From: an uncultured Lachnospiraceae bacterium | Lineage (GTDB): Bacteria > Bacillota > Clostridia > Lachnospirales > Lachnospiraceae | Direction of reading: 5' to 3' | NCBI GenBank assembly: GCA_910586125.1 | Contig: CAJUHP010000002.1 | Coordinates: 174,187 to 238,186 of the forward strand | Length of the DNA stretch: 64,000 bases | Shown here: one piece after another, positions 49,881-57,336 of the stretch | Layout of the letters: each line of letters begins with the position of its first letter | Position numbering within the stretch: the stretch's first letter is position 1 | Program-made: the position numbers and the translations under genes | The notes under the pieces: model-generated | What the model was told of the DNA's origin: nothing | Seen by the model: only the letters and a program-made list of their open reading frames with translations | The model's database searches: none

Positions 49881-50313
49881 TCCCTGATCCTTTCCCGCAT
49901 CCCTTTCCTCTCTCAACCAGTTCGCCCAGATAGATATGGTCCACTGTGTTCTGGATGCTTTCATGAATTTGCTGCCAGACATATTTGGTCAGGCAGGCGT
50001 CGGAATTTTTGCAGCCCTCGGCTCCGGACAGAGCCTTGCAGTCCACCGGATTCAGATCTCCCTCCAGCGCGTACAGCACATCTCCCACCGAGATCTCCGC
50101 CGCCGGGCGTGCAAGCTGATATCCGCCGCCCGCTCCCCTGGCCGACACGACCAGACCCGCCCTTTTGAGACGGGCGATAATCTGTTCCAGATAGCGCTCC
50201 GAGATCTCCTGACGGACGGAAATGCTGTGTATGGACACCGGCGCATCCGTGCTGTAGATCGCCAGATCAATGATGGCTTTCAGACCGTAACGTCCTTTTG
50301 TCGATAGCTTCAT
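49870..50313 (-). CDS. iscR: Rrf2-family Fe-S regulator (IscR-like)
   Basis: Winged-helix regulator of 147 aa. The DNA-binding start is KLSTKGRYGLKAIIDLAIYS, followed by ISERYLEQIIARLKRAGLV and GAGGGYQLARP. Three Cys with spacing Cys-8-Cys-5-Cys occur at DCKALSGAEGCKNSDAC, slightly wider than in E. coli IscR, so cluster binding is plausible but unproven. It heads the isc-mnmA operon, and two perfect inverted repeats on the promoter (50329-50404) are its likely binding sites, giving feedback control of cluster assembly. Confidence 0.92.
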   Translation of the reverse strand: MKLSTKGRYGLKAIIDLAIYSTDAPVSIHSISVRQEISERYLEQIIARLKRAGLVVSARGAGGGYQLARPAAEISVGDVLYALEGDLNPVDCKALSGAEGCKNSDACLTKYVWQQIHESIQNTVDHIYLGELVERGKGCGKGSGNEQ

Positions 50314-50328
50314 TCTTTATCACTCCCT

Positions 50329-50404
50329 GAAATTCCTATAGATTTACTAGGAATTTCTCTAAACAGGATACCACGATGAATTCCTATTGTCAAGATAGGA
50401 ATTC
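50329..50404. promoter_or_regulatory. Two inverted-repeat operators of the isc operon
   Basis: IR1 has arms GAAATTCCTA (50329-50338) and TAGGAATTTC (50348-50357). IR2 has arms GAATTCCTAT (50378-50387) and ATAGGAATTC (50395-50404). Both are perfect and share the half-site ATTCCTA; their centres are 48 bp apart. IR2 covers the -35 box and IR1 lies just past the transcription start, next to the regulator ATG. IR2 also covers the last codons of the SGNH gene. Confidence 0.8.
50365..50393 (-). promoter_or_regulatory. SigA-type promoter of the isc operon
   Basis: Consensus TTGACA (50393-50388) and TATCCT (50370-50365) with a 17-bp spacer on the minus strand. The -35 box occupies the centre of inverted repeat 2. 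Confidence 0.75.
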
Positions 50405-51013
50405 AGGAATTTTCTTCTTCCACGCCTCCGCGATCAGCTTGTGCCCCGCCGCGGTGGGATGAACGCCGTCCCCCGTCCAGTGGCTGATAGGCGCCCGCTT
50501 TTCTGCCTCGTCAAATACGCTCTGCAGGTCGATAAATTCTGCCCCGAACTCCTTTGCCAGACGGCGCGTGATATCCCGGCGCACGCCCACGCCAAGACAA
50601 AACGCCTCCCAATTTTCATCCGTAGCCGGCCCGTGGCAGACATAGGCCCCCATCAGGATCAGACGCACATCCGGGAGAGCGGTTTTCGTCTCCCGCAGAA
50701 GAATCCGGTATACTTCTTCATACAGGCCGGCATCCACGCTGCTCTGGTCGCCAAACTCCCGCCAGACATCATTGACTCCGATCAGTATGGTCAGCACATC
50801 CGGCTTTGCCAGCAGGCAATCCTTTTTCCAGCGTGCCAGCAGATCGAGTACCCGGTTGCCGCTGATTCCTCCGTTTAACACCTCGCAGTCCTTATCGTTA
50901 CAGCACAGCTCCGCCTCCAGAAGACGCACATAACCGCTTCCTGTGCTGAAAAGGTCCTGATAATCGCTTCGCCCCGTATCGGTGATCGAATCGCCCTGAA
51001 ATAGATATCTCAC
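50390..51013 (-). CDS. SGNH/GDSL-family hydrolase
   Basis: Predicted esterase or deacetylase of 207 aa. Block I is FQGDSITDTGR (Ser nucleophile), block II is in LNGGISGNRV, block III is IGVNDVW and block V is DGVHPTAAGH with the catalytic Asp and His. All catalytic residues are present and there is no signal peptide, so it acts inside the cell, perhaps on acetylated sugars or oligosaccharides. It is downstream of a glycoside-hydrolase-like gene by 31 nt in the same orientation. ATG at 51013. Confidence 0.88.
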   Translation of the reverse strand: MRYLFQGDSITDTGRSDYQDLFSTGSGYVRLLEAELCCNDKDCEVLNGGISGNRVLDLLARWKKDCLLAKPDVLTILIGVNDVWREFGDQSSVDAGLYEEVYRILLRETKTALPDVRLILMGAYVCHGPATDENWEAFCLGVGVRRDITRRLAKEFGAEFIDLQSVFDEAEKRAPISHWTGDGVHPTAAGHKLIAEAWKKKIPEFLS

Positions 51014-51044
51014 AATTGTTTTTCCTTTCTTACTGTTTTTCGAT

Positions 51045-52457
51045 TCAGCCGTTTTGGCTCATTCTCAGATGAACCTGCCATTCTCCCTCAAAAGGCAGGC
51101 AAAGCCGGCTCACCGCCTGCCCGTTGACTTGCATGCTTTCGATCTGATTTCCCCACCCCTCGGTGGTAAGCGTAATCCGACTGTCTCTTACCAAAAGCCC
51201 CTCGATGCCAAGACCTTCCAGACTCCGCGGAATCGCAGGATGAAAACTTGTCCCCTCCACACTCACCCGAAGTCCCAGAAAGCCGTACAGAACCGCGCCG
51301 ATGCAGAGACTGGCCGACCAGGTCTGATCCCGGCAGGAATCATAGTGATCCCCGCTCTGCCATCCTCCTTCCACTTGTCCGGCCCGGTCATATATTTCAA
51401 AAAAACGAAGGCCGCTCCCCAAAAACAGAGCCGTCAGCTTTTCCCACTCGTCGCCCGCCAGTTCGGTCTCGCCGGCCTGCGCTGCCGCCCGGATAAACAA
51501 GCCGTTGATAAAGGGCCAGATCAACTGATTATGTCTGGCAGGCTGTCTGACCCCGGCAAAATCCGGGCAGATGCTTGCAAGTCCTGCCGGAGAACGCTCC
51601 ATGCGCTTTAACAGAGTCCCGGCGTCTTCACAGACGCTAAACAGCGCGGCAAAAATCTGGCCGCAGGCTTCCTGCATCCGGCAAAGACGGCCGTCCGGAT
51701 ACAGCAGATAGCCATATCCCTGCGGCGTCTCAAATACCATGCGGATACGCCCGGCAAGCTGTTCGGCTTTCTCCCTGTATTCTTTCCCGCTGCCGCCCAA
51801 GAACTCAGCCAGTTCGGCTGTACTTTTGTAGGCTTCACAGGCCAGACAATTGACGGACAGCGTCATCACGTCCCTCACCTTCGGATGATCGCCCTGAAAT
51901 CCGGAATGGCAGCCCGGCTCATACAGATCCAGCGGATAGCCGCTGATCCCGTCATTGAAAAAAGAACCTCCGGTAAACAGGCCATACTGCCTGTTAAAGC
52001 GCCTGTTCTGCGCCTGCTGCCATTCGTACTGCGCCGCCTCCAGCGCCAGAGCGGCAAATTCCCGGTCTCCTGTCGCCAGGACATACTGCCAGGCTCCGAC
52101 AATCCAAATGATACGATCCCAGTCCTGATTGTCCTGCTGAATCACCACGCGCCCATTTATGCGCTCACAGACGGCAAGCAGCGTGTTTCTGGCGATCCTT
52201 GGCTCCGTAATATTTGCGCCGTTCCAGGTATTCAGCACGGCATCCCGTATCCAGGGCTGTTCATAATCTCCTCCGGCCCGCACCATCCAGAGGCAGTCCC
52301 GGTCTATCCGGCCGGTCCGGTCGTAAACTTCCGGATCACAGGGTACCGTGTTGATATCCAGCAGATTGGCAAGAGCCGCTTCAAAAACCTCCTCTGTTTC
52401 CCGGTTTGCCGTATGCAGACGGGGACGTGTCTGCCAAGCCCCACGTTTTTGTGTCAT
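51045..52457 (-). CDS. Glycoside hydrolase, (alpha/alpha)6 toroid (MGH1/GH63-like)
   Basis: Cytoplasmic 470-aa protein with the pattern of alpha/alpha-toroid glycosidases, in the MGH1/trehalase/GH63 group. Clues are EQPWIRDAVLNTWNGANITE, IQQDNQDWDRIIWIVGAW, FNDGISGYPLDLYEP, QLIWPFINGLF and QVEGGWQSGDHYDSCRDQTW near the end, with several acidic residues available for catalysis. The exact family and substrate cannot be fixed by eye. The open frame continues to 52856, but the ATG at 52457 has GGAGAA upstream and the extension is not protein-like. Paired with the SGNH hydrolase it suggests intracellular carbohydrate processing. Confidence 0.75.
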   Translation of the reverse strand: MTQKRGAWQTRPRLHTANRETEEVFEAALANLLDINTVPCDPEVYDRTGRIDRDCLWMVRAGGDYEQPWIRDAVLNTWNGANITEPRIARNTLLAVCERINGRVVIQQDNQDWDRIIWIVGAWQYVLATGDREFAALALEAAQYEWQQAQNRRFNRQYGLFTGGSFFNDGISGYPLDLYEPGCHSGFQGDHPKVRDVMTLSVNCLACEAYKSTAELAEFLGGSGKEYREKAEQLAGRIRMVFETPQGYGYLLYPDGRLCRMQEACGQIFAALFSVCEDAGTLLKRMERSPAGLASICPDFAGVRQPARHNQLIWPFINGLFIRAAAQAGETELAGDEWEKLTALFLGSGLRFFEIYDRAGQVEGGWQSGDHYDSCRDQTWSASLCIGAVLYGFLGLRVSVEGTSFHPAIPRSLEGLGIEGLLVRDSRITLTTEGWGNQIESMQVNGQAVSRLCLPFEGEWQVHLRMSQNG

Positions 52458-52555
52458 TTCTCTTCTCCTACTCTTTTCTGTATCTTTTTTCTGCCGTCTT
52501 GCTGAAAAACAAGATGCTCTTTCCGGAAAGGGAGAAGGAGTTCTTGCAATTGCGG

Positions 52556-52584
52556 TTGAATTTTCCCTGTCCCTATGATAAAAT
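52556..52584 (+). promoter_or_regulatory. Promoter of the DtxR-type regulator
   Basis: TTGAAT (52556-52561) and TAAAAT (52579-52584), spacer 17 bp, 39 bp before the TTG start. The overlapping TATGAT with an 18-bp spacer is an alternative. Confidence 0.5.
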
Positions 52585-52622
52585 GAATTCATTGCAAATC
52601 GGGGCAAAGGAGGAAAGTCATC

Positions 52623-53006
52623 TTGAAAATACAGGAATCGGCTGAAAATTATCTGGAAACCATATTGATTCTTTCGGAACGCATCGGCAATGTGCGCTCG
52701 ATAGATATCGTCAATGAGCTTTCCTTTACCAAACCCAGCGTCAGCGTCGCCATGAAAAATCTGCGCGAAAACGGCTATATCCGCATGGACCATGACGGCT
52801 ATATCACGCTGACCGAAACTGGCCGGGAGATCGCGGATATGATCTATGAACGCCACCGGCTACTCTCCGGCTGGCTGATGCAGCTCGGCGTCAGTGAGAA
52901 AACCGCCACCGAGGACGCCTGCCGCATGGAACATGTCATCAGCCGCGAGAGTTTTGAAGCGATCAAGCGCCATGCGTGCCGCAGCGCAGAGTCTGCTGAT
53001 TGCTGA
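52623..53006 (+). CDS. DtxR/MntR-family metal-dependent regulator
   Basis: Small 127-aa regulator. The N-terminal helix-turn-helix is ENYLETILILSERIGNVRSI, VNELSFTKPSVSVAMKNLRE and NGYIRMDHDGYITLTETGRE. The short dimerisation and metal domain has ERHRLLSGWLMQLGV and MEHVISRESFEAIKRH, matching the two-domain (MntR-length) subgroup without an SH3 domain. It probably senses Fe2+ or Mn2+. Start is TTG at 52623 with AAAGGAGG 8 nt upstream; no better ATG exists. No transporter gene is adjacent, so its targets lie elsewhere. A bidirectional terminator follows. Confidence 0.87.
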   Translation: MKIQESAENYLETILILSERIGNVRSIDIVNELSFTKPSVSVAMKNLRENGYIRMDHDGYITLTETGREIADMIYERHRLLSGWLMQLGVSEKTATEDACRMEHVISRESFEAIKRHACRSAESADC

Positions 53007-53032
53007 AAGACAGGTTCCCCGCACTATCATGT

Positions 53033-53060
53033 AAAAACCGGCAGGTTTCTGCCGGTTTTT
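53033..53060. terminator. Bidirectional terminator between the DtxR gene and ackA
   Basis: Perfect 12-bp arms AAAAACCGGCAG and CTGCCGGTTTTT with a 4-nt loop, T-runs in both directions. Confidence 0.9.
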
Positions 53061-53073
53061 TGGATGTTATTTT

Positions 53074-54264
53074 TTACTGTACCAGCGCCACCGTTTCTCT
53101 GGCAATCGCCAGCTCTTCATTGGTCGGAACCACCATGACCGTCACCTTGGAATCCGCCGTGCTGATCACCTTCTCCTCACCGCGGCAGCGGTTGGCCTCC
53201 CCGTCGATGGCAATTCCCAGATATCCCAGGTAAGCGCAGACCTCTGCACGCACATTGGCATCGTTCTCACCGATTCCTGCCGTGAACGCAATCACATCCA
53301 CACCATTCATCGCGGCGGCATAAGAACCCACATACTTGGCTACCCGATAGCAGAAAATATCCAGCGCCGCCGCCGCTCTCTCATTGCCCTCCCGGCTCGC
53401 TGTATCCAGATCACGGAAATCGCTGGACACGCCGGAGATGCCCTGCACGCCGGATTTCTTATTCAGGACATTGACCACGCCGCCGACATCCAGCCCTTCC
53501 TTGCCGGCTATATATTCTAAAACGGCGGGGTCCAGATCGCCGCTGCGGGTTCCCATCACCAGACCTTCCAGGGGAGTGAATCCCATGCTGGTATCCACGG
53601 ACTGGCCGCCGTCAACGGCGCAGATGCTGGAACCGTTGCCCAGATGGCATACGATGGTCTTCAGCGACGCGCCGTCCCGGTTCAAAATCTCCGGAACCCG
53701 CTTTGACACATAGCTGTGGCTGGTGCCGTGGAAGCCGTAGCGGCGAACCTTATATTTCTCATAGTACTCGTAGGGCAGGCCGTACAGGTAAGCTTTTTTC
53801 GGCATGGTCTGATGGAAAGCTGTGTCAAACACCGCAACCATGGGAACGCCGGGCATCAGCTCCTGGCAGGCGTTGATGCCGATCAGGTTTGCGGGATTGT
53901 GCAGCGGAGCCAGCTCGTTGCATTTCTCTACTTCTGCGATGACTTCCCCGTTTAACACCACAGACCTGGCAAATTTTTCGCCGCCGTGTACCACCCGGTG
54001 GCCTACGGCTTCGATCTCGGACAGATCGCGGATGACGCCGCATACCGGATCGGTCAGATGAGACAGAACCAGGCTGACCGCCGCCTTATGGCTCGGCATG
54101 TCCGCCTCGATGGCAACGCTGTCCTTGCCGGTGGGCTTGTGGGTCAGACGGCCGTCGATGCCGATTCGCTCGCACAGTCCCTTTGCCAGCACGGCTTCGC
54201 TGACCGAATCGATCAACTGGTACTTCAGGGACGAGCTTCCGCAGTTCATGACTAAGACTTTCAT
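53074..54264 (-). CDS. ackA: Acetate kinase
   Basis: AckA makes ATP and acetate from acetyl phosphate in fermentation. The 396-aa protein begins VLVMNCGSSSLKYQLID and has VGHRVVHGGEKF, FDTAFHQTMP, RYGFHGTSHSYV, CHLGNGSSICAV, MGTRSGDLDP and FTAGIGEND, all standard. The usual partner pta is not adjacent; the gene appears monocistronic with its own terminator. ATG at 54264. Confidence 0.97.
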   Translation of the reverse strand: MKVLVMNCGSSSLKYQLIDSVSEAVLAKGLCERIGIDGRLTHKPTGKDSVAIEADMPSHKAAVSLVLSHLTDPVCGVIRDLSEIEAVGHRVVHGGEKFARSVVLNGEVIAEVEKCNELAPLHNPANLIGINACQELMPGVPMVAVFDTAFHQTMPKKAYLYGLPYEYYEKYKVRRYGFHGTSHSYVSKRVPEILNRDGASLKTIVCHLGNGSSICAVDGGQSVDTSMGFTPLEGLVMGTRSGDLDPAVLEYIAGKEGLDVGGVVNVLNKKSGVQGISGVSSDFRDLDTASREGNERAAAALDIFCYRVAKYVGSYAAAMNGVDVIAFTAGIGENDANVRAEVCAYLGYLGIAIDGEANRCRGEEKVISTADSKVTVMVVPTNEELAIARETVALVQ

Positions 54265-54357
54265 TTTAATCCTCCTAAATTCGGGCGTAATATACGCCGT
54301 ATTGGTCTTATTTTAACCTGTTTTTGGGTGGGTGTAAAGGGGATTTTTTGGCCGCTT

Positions 54358-55779
54358 TCAGATCACCCGCTTTCTCGTCCAGCGTCCCGTCAGATAGCGG
54401 GAAAACGAAATCAGATAATTGACCAGCCAACCAATGGGTACGGCATACCACACCGCAGCCACGCCCACGACCGGCGCCAGCGTAAAGGCCGCCGTGACGC
54501 GAATCGCCAAGTTGATCAGATTGCCCAGGGTAAAGACCAGCACGTCACCCGATCCCCGCAGCACGCCGTCGCTGCAGGCTTTTGCCCCCAGCAGAATGAC
54601 AAAAAAAGCGATGAAGGACAGATATCCCGTTCCGGTGGCCAGCGCTTCCGGCGACGGTGTCCTGCCCAGAAAACCCGCGATAATCGGCCGGTTGAATCCG
54701 CTCAGAATCACGGCGGTCACAACGGCAAAGACAGCGATGATCCCATAGCTGGCCCTATAGCCGCGGCGAACCCGCGCGGTATCTCCCGCGCCCATATTCT
54801 GCGCGGTAAACGTTGCGACCGCATTACCGGTTCCGATCATCGGCACCACACAGATGGATTCAATCCGGCTGCCCGCCGAATAGCCGGCCAGAGCCGCCGA
54901 GCCGAAATCGTTGACTACGGACTGAACCAAAAGCATTCCTATCGAAACAATTGACTGCTGCAAAATCGTGGGTACGGCAATCTTAGTTCCGGCGACCAGC
55001 ATCTGACCGTCAAACAGAGGCGCGCGGCCGGCGTCTGCCTTCTCATCCGCGCTTTCCATCTCCCATCCGGCGTCATCCTGCGGATACTCCCGCAGCTTCT
55101 TCACCAGCAGGCCAAAGGAAATGCAGGCGGAAATCCCCTGGGCCATCACCGTGGCGACGGCGACGCCGTCCACGTCCATGCCCAGCCAGGTTACAGATAA
55201 AATATCAAAACCCACGTTGAGCAGCGAAGAAAAGATCAAGAGGTACAGCGGCGTCCGGGAATCCCCCAGCGCGTTAAAGACGGATGCCAGTACATTGTAC
55301 ATAAACAGAAATGGCAGACCCATGAAATAAATGCCCAGATACAGCTCCGCCTGCGCCAGCACATTCTCCGGTGTGCGCAGCGCTGTCAGTATCCGGTGAT
55401 TCAAGAGCTGTCCTGCCAGTCCCAGCACTATACTGACTCCCAGAAAGGTAATCAGAGCCGTGGAGACCGAGGTGCGCAGCTTCCGGTAACGGCCGGCTCC
55501 CAGATACTGGGAGGTCAGCACTGCCGCTCCGTTGCCGCCTCCGATGGCGATCATGATAAAAACCGTCGTCAACGCATAGGACGCGCCGACCGCAGCGAGC
55601 GCATCCTCGCTGACAAAGTTTCCCACAATCATGGAATCGGCCATATTGTAAAACTGCTGAAACAAATTTCCCACAATCAGGGGAAACGCAAACCACAAAA
55701 GACTTTTCGCCGGGCTTCCCTGGGTTAGATCGGCTCTGGCCCTCCCCCCGGCATGGATTTTCTGCTCTGTCTGCTTCAT
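54358..55779 (-). CDS. MATE-family efflux transporter
   Basis: Multidrug/toxic-compound extrusion protein, 473 aa with about twelve spans. Family features are LLWFAFPLIVGNLFQQFYNM, ADSMIVGNFVSEDALAAVGA in the first half and the matching QQSIVSIGMLLVQSVVNDFG in the second. Substrate unknown; MATE proteins use H+ or Na+ gradients to export cationic compounds. A longer frame to 55875 overlaps queH; the ATG at 55779 has AGGAGG and overlaps the queH stop by 4 nt, indicating coupling. Confidence 0.92.
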   Translation of the reverse strand: MKQTEQKIHAGGRARADLTQGSPAKSLLWFAFPLIVGNLFQQFYNMADSMIVGNFVSEDALAAVGASYALTTVFIMIAIGGGNGAAVLTSQYLGAGRYRKLRTSVSTALITFLGVSIVLGLAGQLLNHRILTALRTPENVLAQAELYLGIYFMGLPFLFMYNVLASVFNALGDSRTPLYLLIFSSLLNVGFDILSVTWLGMDVDGVAVATVMAQGISACISFGLLVKKLREYPQDDAGWEMESADEKADAGRAPLFDGQMLVAGTKIAVPTILQQSIVSIGMLLVQSVVNDFGSAALAGYSAGSRIESICVVPMIGTGNAVATFTAQNMGAGDTARVRRGYRASYGIIAVFAVVTAVILSGFNRPIIAGFLGRTPSPEALATGTGYLSFIAFFVILLGAKACSDGVLRGSGDVLVFTLGNLINLAIRVTAAFTLAPVVGVAAVWYAVPIGWLVNYLISFSRYLTGRWTRKRVI

Positions 55780-56507
55780 CTTGCTCGATCCTCCTGTCCG
55801 CCTTTCACTTCTGAGCGGCTCTCTGCCGTCAACCCTTGTTCTTTCCCTGCCCGGTCCTCCTCCGTTAAGCCGCATTCTGCCTCCTGCCTTTTCCTTCTAT
55901 TCTCAGCCTCCTGCTGTGAATATTCACAGCCGCAGTAATTCTGCCGGTACAATCCATACTGAGCCGACAACTGAAGAGAACGTTTATATCCGTCCCGTTT
56001 CTTAAAATCTCCCGGCAGCCAGCAGACGCCCTGTTCCTGTGAGAGCCTGTAGCCAATCTCGTTCAGCTTCTTCGCGTTCTTTAACGGGCTGATACTGAGC
56101 GTCGTCGTCACATAGTCAAAACCGCCCTCACGGGCCTGTCTGACCGCTTGGCGCAAGCGCAGCTCATAGCAGCGAAAACACCTCTCCCCGCCTTCGGGCG
56201 CCTGTTCCAATCCTCTTGCCATCTCGTAAAAGCTTTCTCTGTCATAGGGGCCTTCCCTAAAGGATACCGTGGGAAATTCCTGAATGAGACGTTTTTGCTC
56301 CTCCGCCCGTCGAATATACTCCTCTTGCGACGTAATATTAGGATTATAGTAATAAACTGTAACCAAAAAATTGGAAGACAAATATTCCAGGCAATAACTG
56401 CTGCAGGGCGCGCAGCAACTGTGCAGAAGCAGGGAAGGACGGCGTCCCTCCTCTTTCAGTTTCTCGAGAATCCGTTCCAGTTCTCTCTGATAATTGACGG
56501 TGTTCAT
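55776..56507 (-). CDS. queH: Epoxyqueuosine reductase QueH
   Basis: Last step of queuosine synthesis: reduces epoxyqueuosine in tRNA, by the iron-sulfur route that is unrelated to QueG. The 243-aa protein has the conserved Cys sites LLLHSCCAPCSSYCLEYL, CFRCYELRLRQAV and NYCGCEYSQQEA. A Glu/Arg-rich C-terminal tail of about 45 residues is extra. The ATG at 56507 has GGGGAG upstream. Other queuosine genes are not in the window, so Q is probably salvaged or the genes are elsewhere. Confidence 0.92.
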   Translation of the reverse strand: MNTVNYQRELERILEKLKEEGRRPSLLLHSCCAPCSSYCLEYLSSNFLVTVYYYNPNITSQEEYIRRAEEQKRLIQEFPTVSFREGPYDRESFYEMARGLEQAPEGGERCFRCYELRLRQAVRQAREGGFDYVTTTLSISPLKNAKKLNEIGYRLSQEQGVCWLPGDFKKRDGYKRSLQLSAQYGLYRQNYCGCEYSQQEAENRRKRQEAECGLTEEDRAGKEQGLTAESRSEVKGGQEDRAR

Positions 56508-56648
56508 TCTCTCCCCTTTCTTTTCGCTTTCCATCTGACAGGTATTTTAACGCAAAGGATGTCTCTTTGCAAGGGCGAAGTCTCCCAAAAACCATTCGCT
56601 CACCTCCTCTTAGTCAGAGACATATTCTAAAAGAAAAAAGGATTTTTT

Positions 56649-57125
56649 ATGGACTATCAAGCACTTGTACCCGTCACAGGCGTGATCACCGCCCTCCGCC
56701 GGCAGTCGGAGGACTGCTGCAGCCAGATGCTGGCTCTGAACACGGACAGCGGGCAGGTCAATTTTCTGCTCTCAGCCGAAACCCTGGTGTTGGGCAATAT
56801 CCGGCTCCGCATGGGGATGCGCGTCATGGCCTATTATGACAGCCGGCTGCCGGTTCCTCTGATCTACCCGCCGCAGTACCAGGCCCAGCTCATCGCTGTA
56901 CTGCGGCCGGGCGAACAGGGCTATCTGGGCTTTTTTGACCGCCGCCTGACCGCCGCCGATCAGTCTCTGCGGCTGAATCTTGCAAACTCTACCACCGTCC
57001 TCACCGCAAACGGACAAAGCTTCTCCTGTCCGCCGGTCAATCAGACGTTGTTTGTATATTACACCGTCACAACCCGAAGCATTCCGCCTCAGACTACGCC
57101 CAGAAAGGTTGTTGTTTTGTGTTAA
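56649..57125 (+). CDS. Conserved clostridial protein of unknown function
   Basis: A 158-aa protein I recognise only as a type common in Clostridia, without a known role. It is rich in beta structure: PVTGVITALRRQSEDCCSQM, then GQVNFLLSAETLVLGNIRLR, GMRVMAYYDSRLPVPLIYPP and a C-terminal NQTLFVYYTVTTRSIPP. The Cys pair and the YDSRLPVPLIYPPQYQA block look like conserved positions. An OB-like fold is possible. No signal peptide or membrane span. It lies between queH (divergent) and the NERD gene, with its own terminator downstream. Confidence 0.75.
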   Translation: MDYQALVPVTGVITALRRQSEDCCSQMLALNTDSGQVNFLLSAETLVLGNIRLRMGMRVMAYYDSRLPVPLIYPPQYQAQLIAVLRPGEQGYLGFFDRRLTAADQSLRLNLANSTTVLTANGQSFSCPPVNQTLFVYYTVTTRSIPPQTTPRKVVVLC

Positions 57126-57167
57126 GTTTCATCAACGGCTTTCCGAATAAAATGCTAAAAAGAGGAG

Positions 57168-57207
57168 GCTTCCCGGGAAAACACGCCCCGGGGGCTTTCT
57201 TTTTTTG
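57168..57207 (+). terminator. Terminator after the unknown gene
   Basis: GC-rich stem built on CCCGGG/CCCGGG with flanking wobble pairs, followed by TTTCTTTTTTT on the plus strand. Confidence 0.75.
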
Positions 57208-57336
57208 TCTGTATCGATTGATTTCTGCCGTTCTTTGTCGAAAGATATCTCTTGACAAATCCGGCTGATTTATCTGATAATAAAGATAGGACAAAACGAT
57301 CCAGCCAGCTATCAGGACGTTACAAAGGAGGATACC

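Noticed and set aside
52458..52856. N-terminal extension of the glycoside hydrolase
   Set aside because: The added 133 residues are low-quality sequence, include the regulator's promoter on the other strand, and a good ribosome site lies before the ATG at 52457.
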